A stretch of DNA of 64,000 nt from Trigonopsis variabilis (taxonomy: Eukaryota; Ascomycota; Trigonopsidomycetes; Trigonopsidales; Trigonopsidaceae), in assembly GCA_003707065.3 (NCBI GenBank), contig PPXM03000009.1, positions 372,001 through 436,000 on the forward strand. Reading direction: 5' to 3'. The position numbers were made by a program, and so were the translations under genes. This document shows, in pieces, positions 54,632 through 64,000 of the stretch. Position 1 is the stretch's first letter; the number at the start of each line of letters is the position of its first letter. The notes beneath the pieces are model-generated. The model made no database searches. It saw only the letters and a list, made by a program, of their open reading frames with translations, and had not been told where the DNA came from.

Positions 54632-55230
54632 CGAGGTACCAATAGGATCCTTGTGGTCGCGACACGACGTTGCAACTGGGTTCTCTGCGCTGGTGGCAAG
54701 CTAGGTAGGCACTCGTAACTGATACTCGGTCGTAGCACAGTAAATCTAATTCTACGCTGCACAAGAGTTTCTATTGGTTCCGAAATTCATTAGGAGTCGA
54801 CTCAGCTATTGATGTCTCTAGGTGCTTACTAGGTATGCTGCATCAGTCAGACCTGCTCTGAAAGGTTGCCTCAAAGGGTGCCATTGCCAGTCACACTGAG
54901 TGAGCACGTGGAAAGGCAAGGCTTCCTCAGCTGGGTTACACCGTGGTGCTCCTTGTCACGTTACTGCTGAGTAGTCCATTGCAACGAGCTCTTTGGACGA
55001 GCTCTTTGGACGTAAACCCGGTTCTCTAATGTCCAAGTCCACCAAGCAACCGTATTCACGTTTCATCCTTCTCACTTCAAGTCATCGCGTTGTATAATAA
55101 AGTTGCGACTACGGCAGATGATAGTCTTGGAGTGGCCTCATGACCACACTGTCTTTGCGTGACAATGGAATGTACACGTTCCACTTTGGTACCTAAAGAC
55201 ATTCCATTCCGGGCACCACGAGTATGTTCT

Positions 55231-55363
55231 ATTTACGAATGAGCTGATCTAGTCTGACTAGGTCACCGCTCAAGCGACTAGCGTCTATTCGTCTTTGGTG
55301 TTTATTTACGAATGAGCTGATCTACTCTGACTAGGTCACCGCTCAAGCGACTAGCGTCTATTC
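55231..55363. repeat. 60-bp direct duplication with 13-bp spacer
   Basis: Copies 55231-55290 and 55304-55363 differ at one base only. Each contains small palindromes (CTAGTCTGACTAG in copy one and CGCT...AGCG). No TG...CA ends or flanking target duplications were noticed. Confidence 0.9.
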
Positions 55364-57089
55364 TTGTTTGCAAACTTCTTTGCAACCTACAAACTTGGAA
55401 TGGTGCCAGCACGATGCCTAACCGAATGGGACGTAGCCGTGCTCAACTCTGTCTGACAGGTTACGCAGAACGACTTGGACTGTCGATGATTACAACCATA
55501 AAGGCCTCGCCTGTCTAGATTGTATTCCTAGTAGCGCTCATTCTCTTTCATTTTACGTCCTCTCGTCTCGATATCTTCCATGTTATCACAATTTCGGGTC
55601 AACTTGGGTTGCCGTTTTGGGCGACTTCAGCGGGACACTCGCCCTATACATTCCAGCAAGTTTGGTCATTACAGTGCTTTGGGATGACTATCCTTCCTTG
55701 GAAGGAAGATCGATGCTTGGCTCGGAAATGGCGGATAGGGAAATTTCTTTTCCGTAAGCGGTTGATGTCGCCAGATTCGTACCTTTGTGACCGATAAAGC
55801 CAACTCTGAACCACGTTCTCGTCAAGAATCTCTCGACCAGGCGTGAATCCGGATCTCCATATTCCTTGATCCAAATAAGGGCACTCGATCTACTGCCCAG
55901 CGTTGCGCCTTTTAGCTACTGTATGTGTGGTTTTACATCTTACTGGAACAGGCAAGTACCTTTGATGTTACACATACAGGGCCCGTCTTGATCGCGGTGC
56001 CTTGGCTATTCCCACGTGATCCATGCAGGTCTGATCTCTCCGCATCGATTTATCAGATGACGAGCAAATTCTCGTCGCCAGGGTCATAACCGTTCCGTCG
56101 TGGTCGAGTCTCGGTCTGAAAATCAACCGTCTGTCTGCCGCTGCTATCAATAGAACTCTTTTATGGGACCGATCTTGTCATCGATTTGCTCATTCTACAT
56201 ATCTTCGCGGCTTCGTGATCTAGTTCGCGCATAAGCGCTCTACGCCTTTTGGGAGATGATCATCGCATCTCGTTGCCGTTCGTCTGTACCGGGTGCAGCT
56301 GTCGACAACAGATGAAAAATTATTCACGCACAAACGCATCCACTCTTGTTCACAGTATTCTACGCGTAAAAGAGTAGATGATAGGTTACTAGGTGGCTCA
56401 AGACGACCAAGTAGATTCATGATCCTAGGCGCACGGTGGTCTCCTGAGCCTCCTGAGCCGTTGTGCGGTGGGAGCTTTCTGGCCCTCGACGCACTACAGA
56501 CAACAACAAAGACGCACAAAGACGCAAACAAAGAGTATGACCTACATGTGTTTGAGGGATTATTGAATCGACTACCCGTTCCAGGGCCGCGGGTCTTTGT
56601 CCAAGTCTTTGTGATGATTGTTCTTTAGGGGACTCGCAAACATCCCGGTGCGGGAGTGCATACACAACGGAATAACACGAAATAGACAGGGAAATGGATC
56701 TAGACCAATAGCCGTGTTTTGGAGCTTCCAACTAGCTCGGCTTGGGCAAGGAGCAACATTTCCTGGGACGAAAGCAGTTAACCCACCGCGCGGCAACGGA
56801 CAATACTCAACCGAGGCGCGCCAACCGCACATGACCTATGGCGAATAGCGCGTGGAGAATTCGGGGATGGAGGGTTTCCAGATTGGTCCAAGGTTGGAGC
56901 TCAGGATCGGACTACGGCGCTGGAATGTCTCAAGCTCGGAGGGGAGCTGGAATGACAGAGGAATGATGGCAAGAATCGGTTGCCAGACGAGGCAGACGCG
57001 ACGAGCATCAAAGTGGATACAGAGATTAATGGCTAGAGCGCATTATGGATACATCTACGAGTATTAAATACCAGATTTCCAGTGTACAC

Positions 57090-57992
57090 CTAAGACAAGA
57101 CGTTTGTATCAAAAGAACCAATGATGTTGCCGCGGGGCGAGTACTCGCAGACGACGTAGGTCCCCAGGTTGTCGCACTGGGCAATGCCGCAGCCAATCTC
57201 GGTGGTGGCGAGCCAGACAAGCTGGGTGAAGTGGCCGGTGCTCTCAGAGAAGCCGGGGTTGGAGTAGTCGTAGGACGAGCCCTCGTCGTACCAGGCGGTG
57301 ACGGCGTCGCCAGCGCTGTAGCCGGCGGCCAGGTTCTCGCCGTACGGGCCCCCGCTGTGGGCAAAGACGCACTTGTTGGCGTAGTCTTGGGCGTAGCTGG
57401 CAAGGGTGCTAGACCAGCTAACAGAGCCAGCCTGGTGCGCGCTGCGGTACTTGTTGGTGAGGTCGAGAATGGTCTGGTCGTCCGTCGACAGCGTCGACGA
57501 CGAGCTCGAGCTCGACGTGGTGGAGGTGGCAAGCGTGCTGGTGGGCGCAGCAGCGCTCGAGTCGGCCGGCGACGAGTAGACGTCCGCAACGGTGGTGGGG
57601 AAGCCTGCGCTGGAGGCGGCCAGAGAGCTGGTCGCCGCAGTGTACTCGTTGCCAGAGCTGGGGCCAGCCGAGTAGTCGACTGCAGAAGGCGCAGCGCCGG
57701 TGGTGCCAGCCTGGGACTGGGGATAACTGTAGTAGTCAGCCGGGCCAGAGCTGACCTGGGCAGGAGCAGCCTCGGAAGACAAAACGGTGGGGCTTTGGAC
57801 CAGCGTCGTGGGCTCAGGCACCCCGTCGACCCAGATGGTCGATGTCTGGAGATCGGTGACGGTCACCGTCTGGTAGACATACTCAATCGCCCGTTCCTCG
57901 ACGTGCGCCCGCCCGTGGAGATGCTCGCCAATAGGCTGGGCGGAGGAGCCGGCGATGGAGCCGAGAATCAAAGCAAGAGAAGACAAAAGCAT
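57090..57992 (-). CDS. Secreted CAP-superfamily protein (PRY/SCP type)
   Basis: Secreted cysteine-rich CAP (CRISP/antigen 5/PR-1) protein, like yeast Pry1-3, which bind and export sterols and fatty acids. From the ATG at 57992 it has 300 aa. A signal peptide (MLLSSLALILGSIAGSSA) is followed by QPIGEHLHGRAHVEER and VYQTVTVTDLQTSTIWVDG. A Ser/Thr/Ala-rich linker spans about residues 55-165. The CAP domain follows with NKYRSAHQAGSVSW, YGENLAAGY, GHFTQLVWLATTEIGCG and YVVCEYSPRGN. The family histidine and glutamate positions are intact. There is no C-terminal GPI signal (it ends FDTNVLS). An upstream in-frame ATG (58076) would bury the signal peptide and is less likely. A TATAAA (minus strand, 58110-58115) lies about 120 bp upstream. 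The N-terminal layout resembles the GH17 protein at 7.7 kb. Confidence 0.92.
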   Translation of the reverse strand: MLLSSLALILGSIAGSSAQPIGEHLHGRAHVEERAIEYVYQTVTVTDLQTSTIWVDGVPEPTTLVQSPTVLSSEAAPAQVSSGPADYYSYPQSQAGTTGAAPSAVDYSAGPSSGNEYTAATSSLAASSAGFPTTVADVYSSPADSSAAAPTSTLATSTTSSSSSSSTLSTDDQTILDLTNKYRSAHQAGSVSWSSTLASYAQDYANKCVFAHSGGPYGENLAAGYSAGDAVTAWYDEGSSYDYSNPGFSESTGHFTQLVWLATTEIGCGIAQCDNLGTYVVCEYSPRGNIIGSFDTNVLS

Positions 57993-58109
57993 AGCAAAGA
58001 GAACGAGACTAGGTAGCCGAGGTGTGGCTGGAAGAACTGAAAGGAATGACAGTCCGGGTCGGTGGAAAAAAGACAAACAAGGAATGAGACCGAGTGGGAG
58101 GAGAAAAGC

Positions 58110-58115
58110 TTTATA
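58110..58115 (-). promoter_or_regulatory. TATA box of the PRY gene
   Basis: TATAAA on the minus strand (within CATATAAAGC), 118 bp upstream of the ATG at 57992. Confidence 0.5.
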
Positions 58116-58458
58116 TGACTGACAAGCCAGGGGTCGAGCAGGTGGCTGGTCTTAGAATGTGGTCGGTGCGGCGCGCGACTCGAAGCGTGACCAGGCATCG
58201 AGCCGCACGCTTGCCCAGCGCGATCGCCAGTTCTGACCTCCAATCCGTCGCGCCCTGGCAGCGCCGCACCAGGTCCTGTCTTGGGTCGAGGATGGCCCTT
58301 ATCCTGCCTTGCCTGCACACACTGCAAACGTTCTTTTCCGAAGTTCTAGACACCTCGTCAAGGTCATAATTTTCTGGAGCTCCAGGACTGTCGGGCTAGA
58401 TTTGCTTCTGCTCTGCATCGACGATGACTTCCAGCAAGTCTGGATGTCGGATAGGTTA

Positions 58459-58494
58459 TCCGTATAGTTGTCCGTATAGTTGTCCGTATAGTTA
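58459..58494. repeat. 12-bp tandem repeat, three copies
   Basis: Units TCCGTATAGTTG, TCCGTATAGTTG and TCCGTATAGTTA, followed by a partial TCCGT. Located in the PRY/PMT4 promoter region. Confidence 0.85.
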
Positions 58495-59229
58495 TCCGTG
58501 CCAGTGACCTTCAGCACGTTCAGCACGCTATCTATCCAGATGGTGTAACTAATTGGCATGTCTGTGTGCAGTCGTAGAGCCGTCGCGATGGTACCTGTCA
58601 ACCGTATCCAAGAGAGAGGCGGGAGAGTAATAGCTGGGGTTAGTAGGCGAGAGAATAGCCTGGCTAGAGAGTAGGCAAGAGAGTAGTTTGGCAAGAAATC
58701 TATCAAGATCCCAAGAGCCATTGGGTGATCAAAGTGCTCTACTACTTGAACTGCACTACTGCTTGAACTGCGCAACCCACACTACTTGAGGTGCATCTAC
58801 ATCTGTATCTGTAATGGACCACTGTTATTGCATGCTGTCAGTGAGCGCATTGCGATATTTCTTACGAGTCTAGCCAAGTGGGATCTAGAGTGTAGGTTAA
58901 TAAGCTTCTGTCGTAAGAACGCCAAGGCAGATGGAAACGCACTGCGAATCTCACGTTGCACAAGTACACCAGTGACGGAATTGTAATGACAGCGTACAAG
59001 ATTCAGCCTAGACTCAGAGAGAACAGGGAGGCAATAAATATCCATATTCTAGTATCTGCCTACAACCAAGTGTTCTTTACGATGTACATTGACGATATCA
59101 TCACGAGTTCTTATTATGACTCGTCAAGTGAAGCATATCGTTCAGTCGCTCAGCAAGTCGTTCAGCATGTCGTCCGTTCTATTGCACATTAACATGACTG
59201 TCAAGTGAAGCATGTCGTTCCGTTGGTTG

Positions 59230-59268
59230 CCTCTCTTGGTGGCCTCTCTTGGTGGCCTCTCTTGGTTG
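59230..59268. repeat. 13-bp tandem repeat, three copies
   Basis: Units CCTCTCTTGGTGG, CCTCTCTTGGTGG and CCTCTCTTGGTTG, about 175 bp upstream of the PMT4 start. Confidence 0.85.
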
Positions 59269-59442
59269 CCCGCTGTCTTTGTCCTTGCCCTGCCTTTTCC
59301 TTGCCTGCCTTTGTCCTTGCCTGCTTTAGGCGCTACTCGCTCGTGATCGTCACGGGACTCGACCGTGGTTGGTTGCTACGCGGCCGTCTCTCTGATTTTC
59401 CCCTTGCTACGACCTCGTGTCCTGTCTCGACCTTTCCTCATC

Positions 59443-61813
59443 ATGGCGTCTGCCGAATCGTCTGGTTTTTCGACCCGTTCGCCCAATGCGGTCCGCCAGA
59501 GAAAGAAAGATCCAGCCTCCGGGATCGACCCGCAACCCAATGGCCCTGAGCTCGCAAAAGACAAGTCTTTGGTAGGTGATCCGGCCGATCTGGCACTGAC
59601 GTTAGACGAATTCTGCCTGGACCGACGCCGAGCGTATAATTGGACCGCTCGCTTTTGTGCTGGCGTCTCTGTTTGTCAGATTGTACAAGATTGGCACCTC
59701 GAATATCGTCACGTGGGACGAAGCCCAGTAAGTGCAATTGATGACTCGTTGTGTTCTGCATCTGTTTTTAATAGCTGGGTTAATAGCTGCCGTTTGAATC
59801 TGCTGTTGAATCTGCTGTTGAATCTGCTGTTGAATCTGTTATTGTTCTTATTCTGACCGCAGTTTTGGCAAGTTTGGCTCCTATTACATCAAGCACGAGT
59901 TTTATTTCGACGTCCACCCTCCCCTGGGAAAGATGCTCGTGGCCCTCAGCGGCTGGCTCTGCGGATACGATGGATCGTTTGACTTCGAGTCCGGCAAGAC
60001 GTACCCCTCGACGGTCAACTACACCTTCATGCGGGTCTTCAATGCGCTGTTTGGCGTCGCCTGCGTCCCGCTGGCGTACTACACGGCCAAGTCGCTCAAG
60101 CTCTCGCTGTGGGCGGTCTGGCTCGTCAGCGTCATGGTGACGTTTGAAAACTCGTATGCCACCATCTCGAGATTCATTCTCCTCGACTCGATGCTCATGT
60201 TTTTCACGTTCACCACCACGCTGTGCTTTGTCAAGTTCCACGAGCACCGCGCGGCCCCGTTCACCCGCCGCTGGTGGTTCTGGCTGGCCGGCCTGGGCTT
60301 CAACATCGGCTGCGTCTGCAGCGTCAAGTGGGTCGGCATGTTTGCCACGGCGATGGTGGGCCTGTACACGATCCACGATCTCTGGAACAAGTTCGGCGAC
60401 CGCTCGATGCCCGCCAAGGTCTACGCCAAGCACTGGCTGGCGCGCATCTACTGTCTGATCGTCATTCCGTTCATCGTCTACGCGGTCACGTTCAAGATCC
60501 ACTTTGCCATCCTCACCCACTCGGGCCCCGGCGACGCCCAGATGCCGTCGCTGTTCCAGGCCAACCTCGACGGCACGGACCTCAAGGTCGGCCCCGAGTT
60601 TGTGGCGGTGGGCTCGCGCGTGACGCTCAAGAACGCGGGCTACGGCGGCGGCCTGCTGCACTCGCACGTCCAGACCTACCCCGAGGGCTCCACCCAGCAG
60701 CAGGTCACGTGCTACCACCACAAGGACACCAACAACGAGTGGGCGTTCTGGCCGGTGCACGAGGGCAAGGTGTACGACTTCAAGGCCATGCCGGTGCACA
60801 AGCTCCGCGACGGCGACGTCGTGCGCCTGGTGCACCCCAACACGCACCGCAACCTCCACAGCCACTACATCTCGGCGCCGGTGACCAAGCGGCACGGGGT
60901 GTGGGAGGTGTCTGGCTACGGCAACGAGACCCTGGGCGACGACAAGGACCACTGGGTCGTCGAGATCGTCAAGGGCGCCCGCGACCACGACAAGGTCGCC
61001 CGCCTGGTGACGCAGTTCCGCCTGCGCAACCAGCCGCTGGGGTGCTATCTCAAGATGTCGTCCGTCTCGCTGCCCCAGTGGGGCTTCCGCCAGGCCGAGG
61101 TGGTGTGCGACGGCCTCGACAAGGACTCGCACACGCTGTGGAACGTCGAGCAGGTGTGGGACGACCGCCTGCCCGACGCCGACTTCTCGCGCACGTTCAA
61201 GTCGCCCTTCTGGTCCGACTTTATCCACCTCAACGTGGCCATGATGACGTCCAACAACGCGCTGGTGCCCGACACCAACAAGTACGACGCGCTGGCCTCG
61301 TCGCCCTGGCAATGGCCGCTGGCCCACGCCGGCCTGCGCATGTGCTCGTGGGCCGACAGCGTGGTCAAGTACTATTTGCTGGCCAATCCGCTCGTGCTGT
61401 GGAGCTCCACGGCCGGCCTTGTGCTGTTTGGCCTCACGGCGGCGGTCTATCTCCTGCGCTGGCAGCGGCAGTACGTCGACTTCACGCCCCGCGAGCTCGA
61501 GCACTACGTCTTTGCCGGCGTCTACATGGCGCTGGGCTGGGCTCTGCACTACTTTCCGTTTGCCATCATGGCCCGGGTGACGTACGTGCACCACTACCTC
61601 CCGGCGCTGTACTTTGCCTGTCTGGTGTTCACGGTCTGGGTCGACTTTGCCACGAGCCGGTTCCTGCCCCGGTCTGTGCGCGCGGCCGTGTTTGTGGCTC
61701 TCTACGCCGTCTACATTGGCACCTTTGCCTACTTCTCGCCCATCTCCTTCGGCATGACGGGCAGCCACGAAAGGTACGCCTATCTCAACTGGCTCAAGTC
61801 GTGGAACATCTAG
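59443..61813 (+). CDS. PMT4: Protein O-mannosyltransferase Pmt4
   Basis: ER membrane enzyme transferring mannose from dolichol-phosphate-mannose to Ser/Thr of membrane-bound and secreted proteins. Three exons, 59443-59571, 59606-59727 and 59863-61813, give 733 aa (yeast Pmt4 is 762). Intron 1 is 34 nt (GTAGGT, branch ACTGAC, acceptor GTTAG). Intron 2 is 135 nt (branch CTGAC, acceptor CGCAG). Splicing switches to the frame giving VRLYKIGTSNIVTWDEAHFG, with the essential loop-1 Asp-Glu. Then come HPPLGKMLVALSG, NYTFMRVFNALFG and SRFILLDSMLMFF. The central lumenal MIR domains (about residues 300-500) include GGGLLHSHVQTYP and NEWAFWP. The C-terminal spans end near HERYAYLNWLKSWNI. The Pmt4 class is chosen for the KFGSYYIKHEFYFDV region. 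GC at third positions is very high. Confidence 0.95.
59794..59841 (+). repeat. 12-bp tandem repeat inside PMT4 intron 2
   Basis: Four copies of TTGAATCTGCTG (the last is TTGAATCTGTTA) lie between the donor and the branch point, and account for over a third of the 135-nt intron. This suggests intron growth by slippage. Confidence 0.88.
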
Positions 61814-61842
61814 CCGTGACGAATGAAATGAACGAATACAAT

Positions 61843-61901
61843 GTAGCTATATGCGATGATTGTAGCTAGATGCGATAGATGCCGGCGTAGCTATATGCGA
61901 T
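61843..61901. repeat. Three dispersed copies of a 15-bp unit
   Basis: GTAGCTATATGCGAT occurs at 61843-61857 and 61887-61901, with a one-base variant at 61862-61876, in the 106-bp gap between the convergent PMT4 and DUF255 genes. It could be part of overlapping 3' UTRs. Confidence 0.85.
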
Positions 61902-61919
61902 AGCATCTAGTAACGTGAA

Positions 61920-64000
61920 TTACAACACTCTACGCTTTCCTGACCACAGTTGGTTCACCGAGAGCGCGTTGTAGGCGGGGTCGTGCAAGACGTCCTTGAC
62001 GTGGTAGACCATGAGCGCGTTTTTGGACAAGGCCTCGGTGGCGGGAATGGCAAAGATGGACCCGGGCGTCTGGGCGTGCTCGCCGACCTCGGCGCCCGAT
62101 ATCAGGCGCGTCGTGGTCAGCGCGTCGCTCCGCATCAGGCCCTCTTCGACCAGGAGCGAGTGGGGGTGGTCGCCAGGGACTCGTCGCCCGGCAAGCTGCG
62201 CCAGCTCGTCCTTGGGGTCGACGATGAGGAGCACGTTGAGCTTGAGATGGCCGCGCGAGACGAGCCAGGGAACCATGTGCGGGACAAACTGGTGGGGGTC
62301 TTTGTATATGGCCTCCTCATACAGCGTCATGTACCGCGTCACGTACGCGTTCCAGCGCTTGGCAGAGACAAGAGGCGTGCCCAGCAGCGCGTCGAGCCTG
62401 AAGCAGTTTTTGAGAAAGACGGCGCTTCCCGACAGGCGGACGTGGACGTCTCTGGACGGGGCAAAGCTTGAACTGGCGTTAGGGAGGTCGTTGGGGACCT
62501 CGCGAAGATCGAGCATTTGACTCCTGGCGCCGCCAGTGTAGAGAGAGCTTGGCGACGAGTTTGGAGCCACGAAGTAGCCGCCGTTCTCGCCGTCCCAGAA
62601 CAGCTCGGTTCCGCGCGCGTGGATGGCCTGGGCGGTCTCGAGGAGCTCGCGGTCGAGCGAGAGTTCGTAGACGTCCAGGAGCGCCTCGACGGCGGACGCG
62701 TAGTCGGTGACGACGGCCTGGTCGCCAAAGTGCAGGCGGCTGAATGCGCTGTCGGAGCGAATGTACCGCAGCAGCGTCCTGGTGTCTGGGTTCCACAGGT
62801 AGCGCACGAGGTAGTCCTTGGACGCCTGGACGGTCTGCCACAGGCTGGCGACCAGCGCGGCCGTGTATTGTTTGGGGATATAGCGAGACGAGAGGATTTT
62901 GATCGTCTCGGCACAGCAGCTGATGGTGGTGGCCACGGTGGTCGTGACGACATGGCGATCTTTGTGCAGCGCGCGACGAAGGCCTGCGAGCCGGAACTGC
63001 GATAGGCTGCTTCTCGCCCGCGACAAGGCGGCGAGGATGTCGTCTGGGGATCGCGACAGGTCGTGCGACACCTGGTCGATACAAGAGGCGACCGCCAGCA
63101 CGTTTGCAAAGGACAGGTCCAGCTGCTTGTCGAGCACAGAAGGGATGTTGCCTTCGCGACGGATATCCCACACTTTGGCTGCCATGGCAGCGTCGTCTGG
63201 ATCCGCGACGGCGGCAGCGAAGTCGGACACCGTCCAGGTGTACAAGGACGGGTCAGCGGCAAGAGTCGAGTTGTAGACCGCTCCAGACCGATCTACTACC
63301 GAGCAAGGAGACGGCGAGTCGAGAGAAAATAGGGGGACGATCGACTTGATTCCCACCAGCGCGATATCGCGAGTCAGCGGGCTCTTCAAGGCCTTTGCAA
63401 ACACGCGCAGCAGCAGGGCGTTGTCGAGCGTAGTCTTCACAAACGACGGCAGTTTCCAATCGGCGGTTGAATCGGAGAAAAAGCCCCCAAACAGACAGTC
63501 CTGGATGCCGCCTTGGAGCATCTGGGACAGGGTGAAGCCGACCATGTTCTGGAGATCCAGAGCGTCGTGGGACTTGGACCTTGGCTCGTCCGGCCGGGGA
63601 AGCGACCTGATGTCCAGCAGGCTCTCCATCAGCACGGGGTTGACGAATTTCCGGCCCCGGCCCCAGCCGCCGTGGGCGGTGTCGAAAAAGCGCCAAAAGT
63701 AGGACGAGAGCTTGGCGTATGTACTAGAAAGGACGGCTCTTGATTTAGCAGCGTCGGCAGAGTCGAGAAGGTGCCGGATCGTGGAGTCGTGCGCGGGGAG
63801 ACGGGCGTAGAGGTCGACCAGTTTGCGGTGGATTTGGCGGGCCGGGTCGGAGAAGGGGTACGCAAAAGGGGACTGGAGGATCTTCTGCAGGGATTTGTGA
63901 ATGGGCAGGCCATTTTTGGGGCTGAAATGGGGATAGTATTGACACGAGACGAAGGGATGCAGGTCGGGCGACAGGACCAAGATATACGGATAAGTGTTGA
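61920..64000 (-). CDS. DUF255/YyaL-like (SSP411/SPATA20) protein, N-terminus cut
   Basis: Partial gene; the frame runs off the right edge and the visible part is about 693 residues to the stop. This family joins an N-terminal thioredoxin-like domain to a six-hairpin glycosidase-like domain; its role is unclear (redox or nucleoside-diphosphate-sugar related proposals exist for relatives). Visible: the end of the thioredoxin-like part (YPYILVLSPDLHPFVSCQYYP, family pattern PDLKPFFGGTYFP), then the alpha-barrel with HGGWGRGRKFVNP (family GGFG-x-APKFP), GGIQDCLFGGFFSDST and TLDNALLLRVFAKAL. Several usually invariant positions differ: the family DHVGGGFHRYSTD-type segment reads DCLFGGFFSDSTAD. The gene therefore looks diverged but intact in frame. 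It is convergent with PMT4 (106 bp). Confidence 0.82.
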   Translation of the reverse strand, partial: NTYPYILVLSPDLHPFVSCQYYPHFSPKNGLPIHKSLQKILQSPFAYPFSDPARQIHRKLVDLYARLPAHDSTIRHLLDSADAAKSRAVLSSTYAKLSSYFWRFFDTAHGGWGRGRKFVNPVLMESLLDIRSLPRPDEPRSKSHDALDLQNMVGFTLSQMLQGGIQDCLFGGFFSDSTADWKLPSFVKTTLDNALLLRVFAKALKSPLTRDIALVGIKSIVPLFSLDSPSPCSVVDRSGAVYNSTLAADPSLYTWTVSDFAAAVADPDDAAMAAKVWDIRREGNIPSVLDKQLDLSFANVLAVASCIDQVSHDLSRSPDDILAALSRARSSLSQFRLAGLRRALHKDRHVVTTTVATTISCCAETIKILSSRYIPKQYTAALVASLWQTVQASKDYLVRYLWNPDTRTLLRYIRSDSAFSRLHFGDQAVVTDYASAVEALLDVYELSLDRELLETAQAIHARGTELFWDGENGGYFVAPNSSPSSLYTGGARSQMLDLREVPNDLPNASSSFAPSRDVHVRLSGSAVFLKNCFRLDALLGTPLVSAKRWNAYVTRYMTLYEEAIYKDPHQFVPHMVPWLVSRGHLKLNVLLIVDPKDELAQLAGRRVPGDHPHSLLVEEGLMRSDALTTTRLISGAEVGEHAQTPGSIFAIPATEALSKNALMVYHVKDVLHDPAYNALSVNQLWSGKRRVL

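Larger units (their letters stand above)
53377..57089. other. Gene-poor, repeat-containing region, 3.7 kb
   Basis: The longest stretch without a recognised gene. Near GLT1 it includes a likely 5' UTR intron (donor GTGAGT near 53472, acceptor CTAACCCCAG near 53397, minus strand). Farther right are a 12-copy decamer-type tandem repeat (54507-54631) and a 60-bp near-perfect duplication (55231-55363). Open frames are short and mutually overlapping with no family match. No tRNA, rRNA or transposon was recognised. The GLT1 promoter should be in the leftmost part. Confidence 0.5.
57993..59442. other. Divergent intergenic region PRY/PMT4
   Basis: About 1.45 kb with no recognised gene. It contains the PRY TATA box (58110-58115) and several short tandem repeats: 12-bp TCCGTATAGTTG units (58459-58494) and 13-bp CCTCTCTTGGTGG units (59230-59268). 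Confidence 0.55.

Noticed and set aside
55231-55363. Possible terminal repeats of a small transposon
   Set aside because: Only 13 bp separates the copies, there are no TG...CA ends or target-site duplications, and there is no coding sequence between them.
60223-61869. Long overlapping frames over PMT4, including a 662-aa antisense frame (59780-61768)
   Set aside because: Same cause as for GLT1: high GC at third positions. The products are Arg/Ala/Pro- or Val/Glu/His-rich and lack any family signature, while PMT4 is clear.

Overview
This window is nuclear DNA from an ascomycete fungus with yeast-type gene content. Every recognisable gene is eukaryotic and fungal: Rmp1, Gaa1, Cog3, Fmp25-like, Pmt4, a Zn2Cys6 regulator, a GH17 cell-wall glucanase, Met14 and NADH-dependent glutamate synthase. 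Genes are close together and introns are small. I could reconstruct 22 coding introns by eye, and 15 of them are only 32-43 nt, with a CTAAC- or CTGAC-type branch point a few bases before the acceptor AG. CTG falls at conserved leucine positions (for example in the YPT1 P-loop region), so the CTG codon looks standard. Together this suggests an early-diverging Saccharomycotina lineage (Lipomyces- or Trigonopsis-like) or possibly Taphrinomycotina. I cannot name the species.

Layout, left to right. 1-7 kb: SRP14 (+), GAA1 (-) and COG3 (+), all secretory-pathway genes. 7.7-11.4 kb: a secreted GH17 glucanase (-) and an Fmp25-like RCC1-repeat mitochondrial protein (-). 13-19 kb: a transcription factor with two tandem Zn2Cys6 clusters (+), an orphan protein kinase (-), a PhzF-family protein (+) and isocitrate lyase (-). 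19.2-22 kb is a 2.8 kb gap. 22-34.2 kb is dense: M1 aminopeptidase (+), a Kv-beta-like aldo/keto reductase (+), a Lin1/CD2BP2 GYF protein (-), a caprin-like RGG protein (-) sharing a heat-shock-element promoter with an SSA-type HSP70 (+), a mitochondrial protein of unknown function (-) and MET14 (+). 34.2-42.9 kb: a long disordered Pex39-like protein ending in KPWE (-), a small PPxY membrane protein (-), an LrgA-LrgB (PLGG1-like) carrier (-), a Pmp47/Ant1 peroxisomal carrier (+) and YPT1 (-). 43.9-53.4 kb: an MFS exporter (+), RMP1 (+) with an in-frame 24-bp minisatellite, and the 6.3 kb coding sequence of GLT1 (-). 53.4-57.1 kb is a gene-poor stretch with short tandem repeats. 57-64 kb: a PRY-type CAP protein (-), PMT4 (+) and a DUF255/YyaL-like protein (-) cut by the right edge.

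Functional themes are ER/Golgi and cell-wall work (SRP14, GAA1, COG3, YPT1, PMT4, GH17, PRY), peroxisome-linked genes (Pmp47/Ant1 and the Pex39-like protein), and nitrogen, sulfur and C2 metabolism (GLT1, MET14, ICL1). There is no operon-like logic. Neighbours mostly form divergent or convergent pairs. I found no tRNA, rRNA, CRISPR array or recognisable transposon. I also see no clear undescribed multi-gene system. The most interesting items are the double Zn-cluster factor with matching introns, the extended Pex39-like protein, the caprin/HSP70 shared promoter, the RMP1 minisatellite, the hairpin inside the GLT1 intron, and a perfect 18-bp inverted repeat at 36.8 kb.
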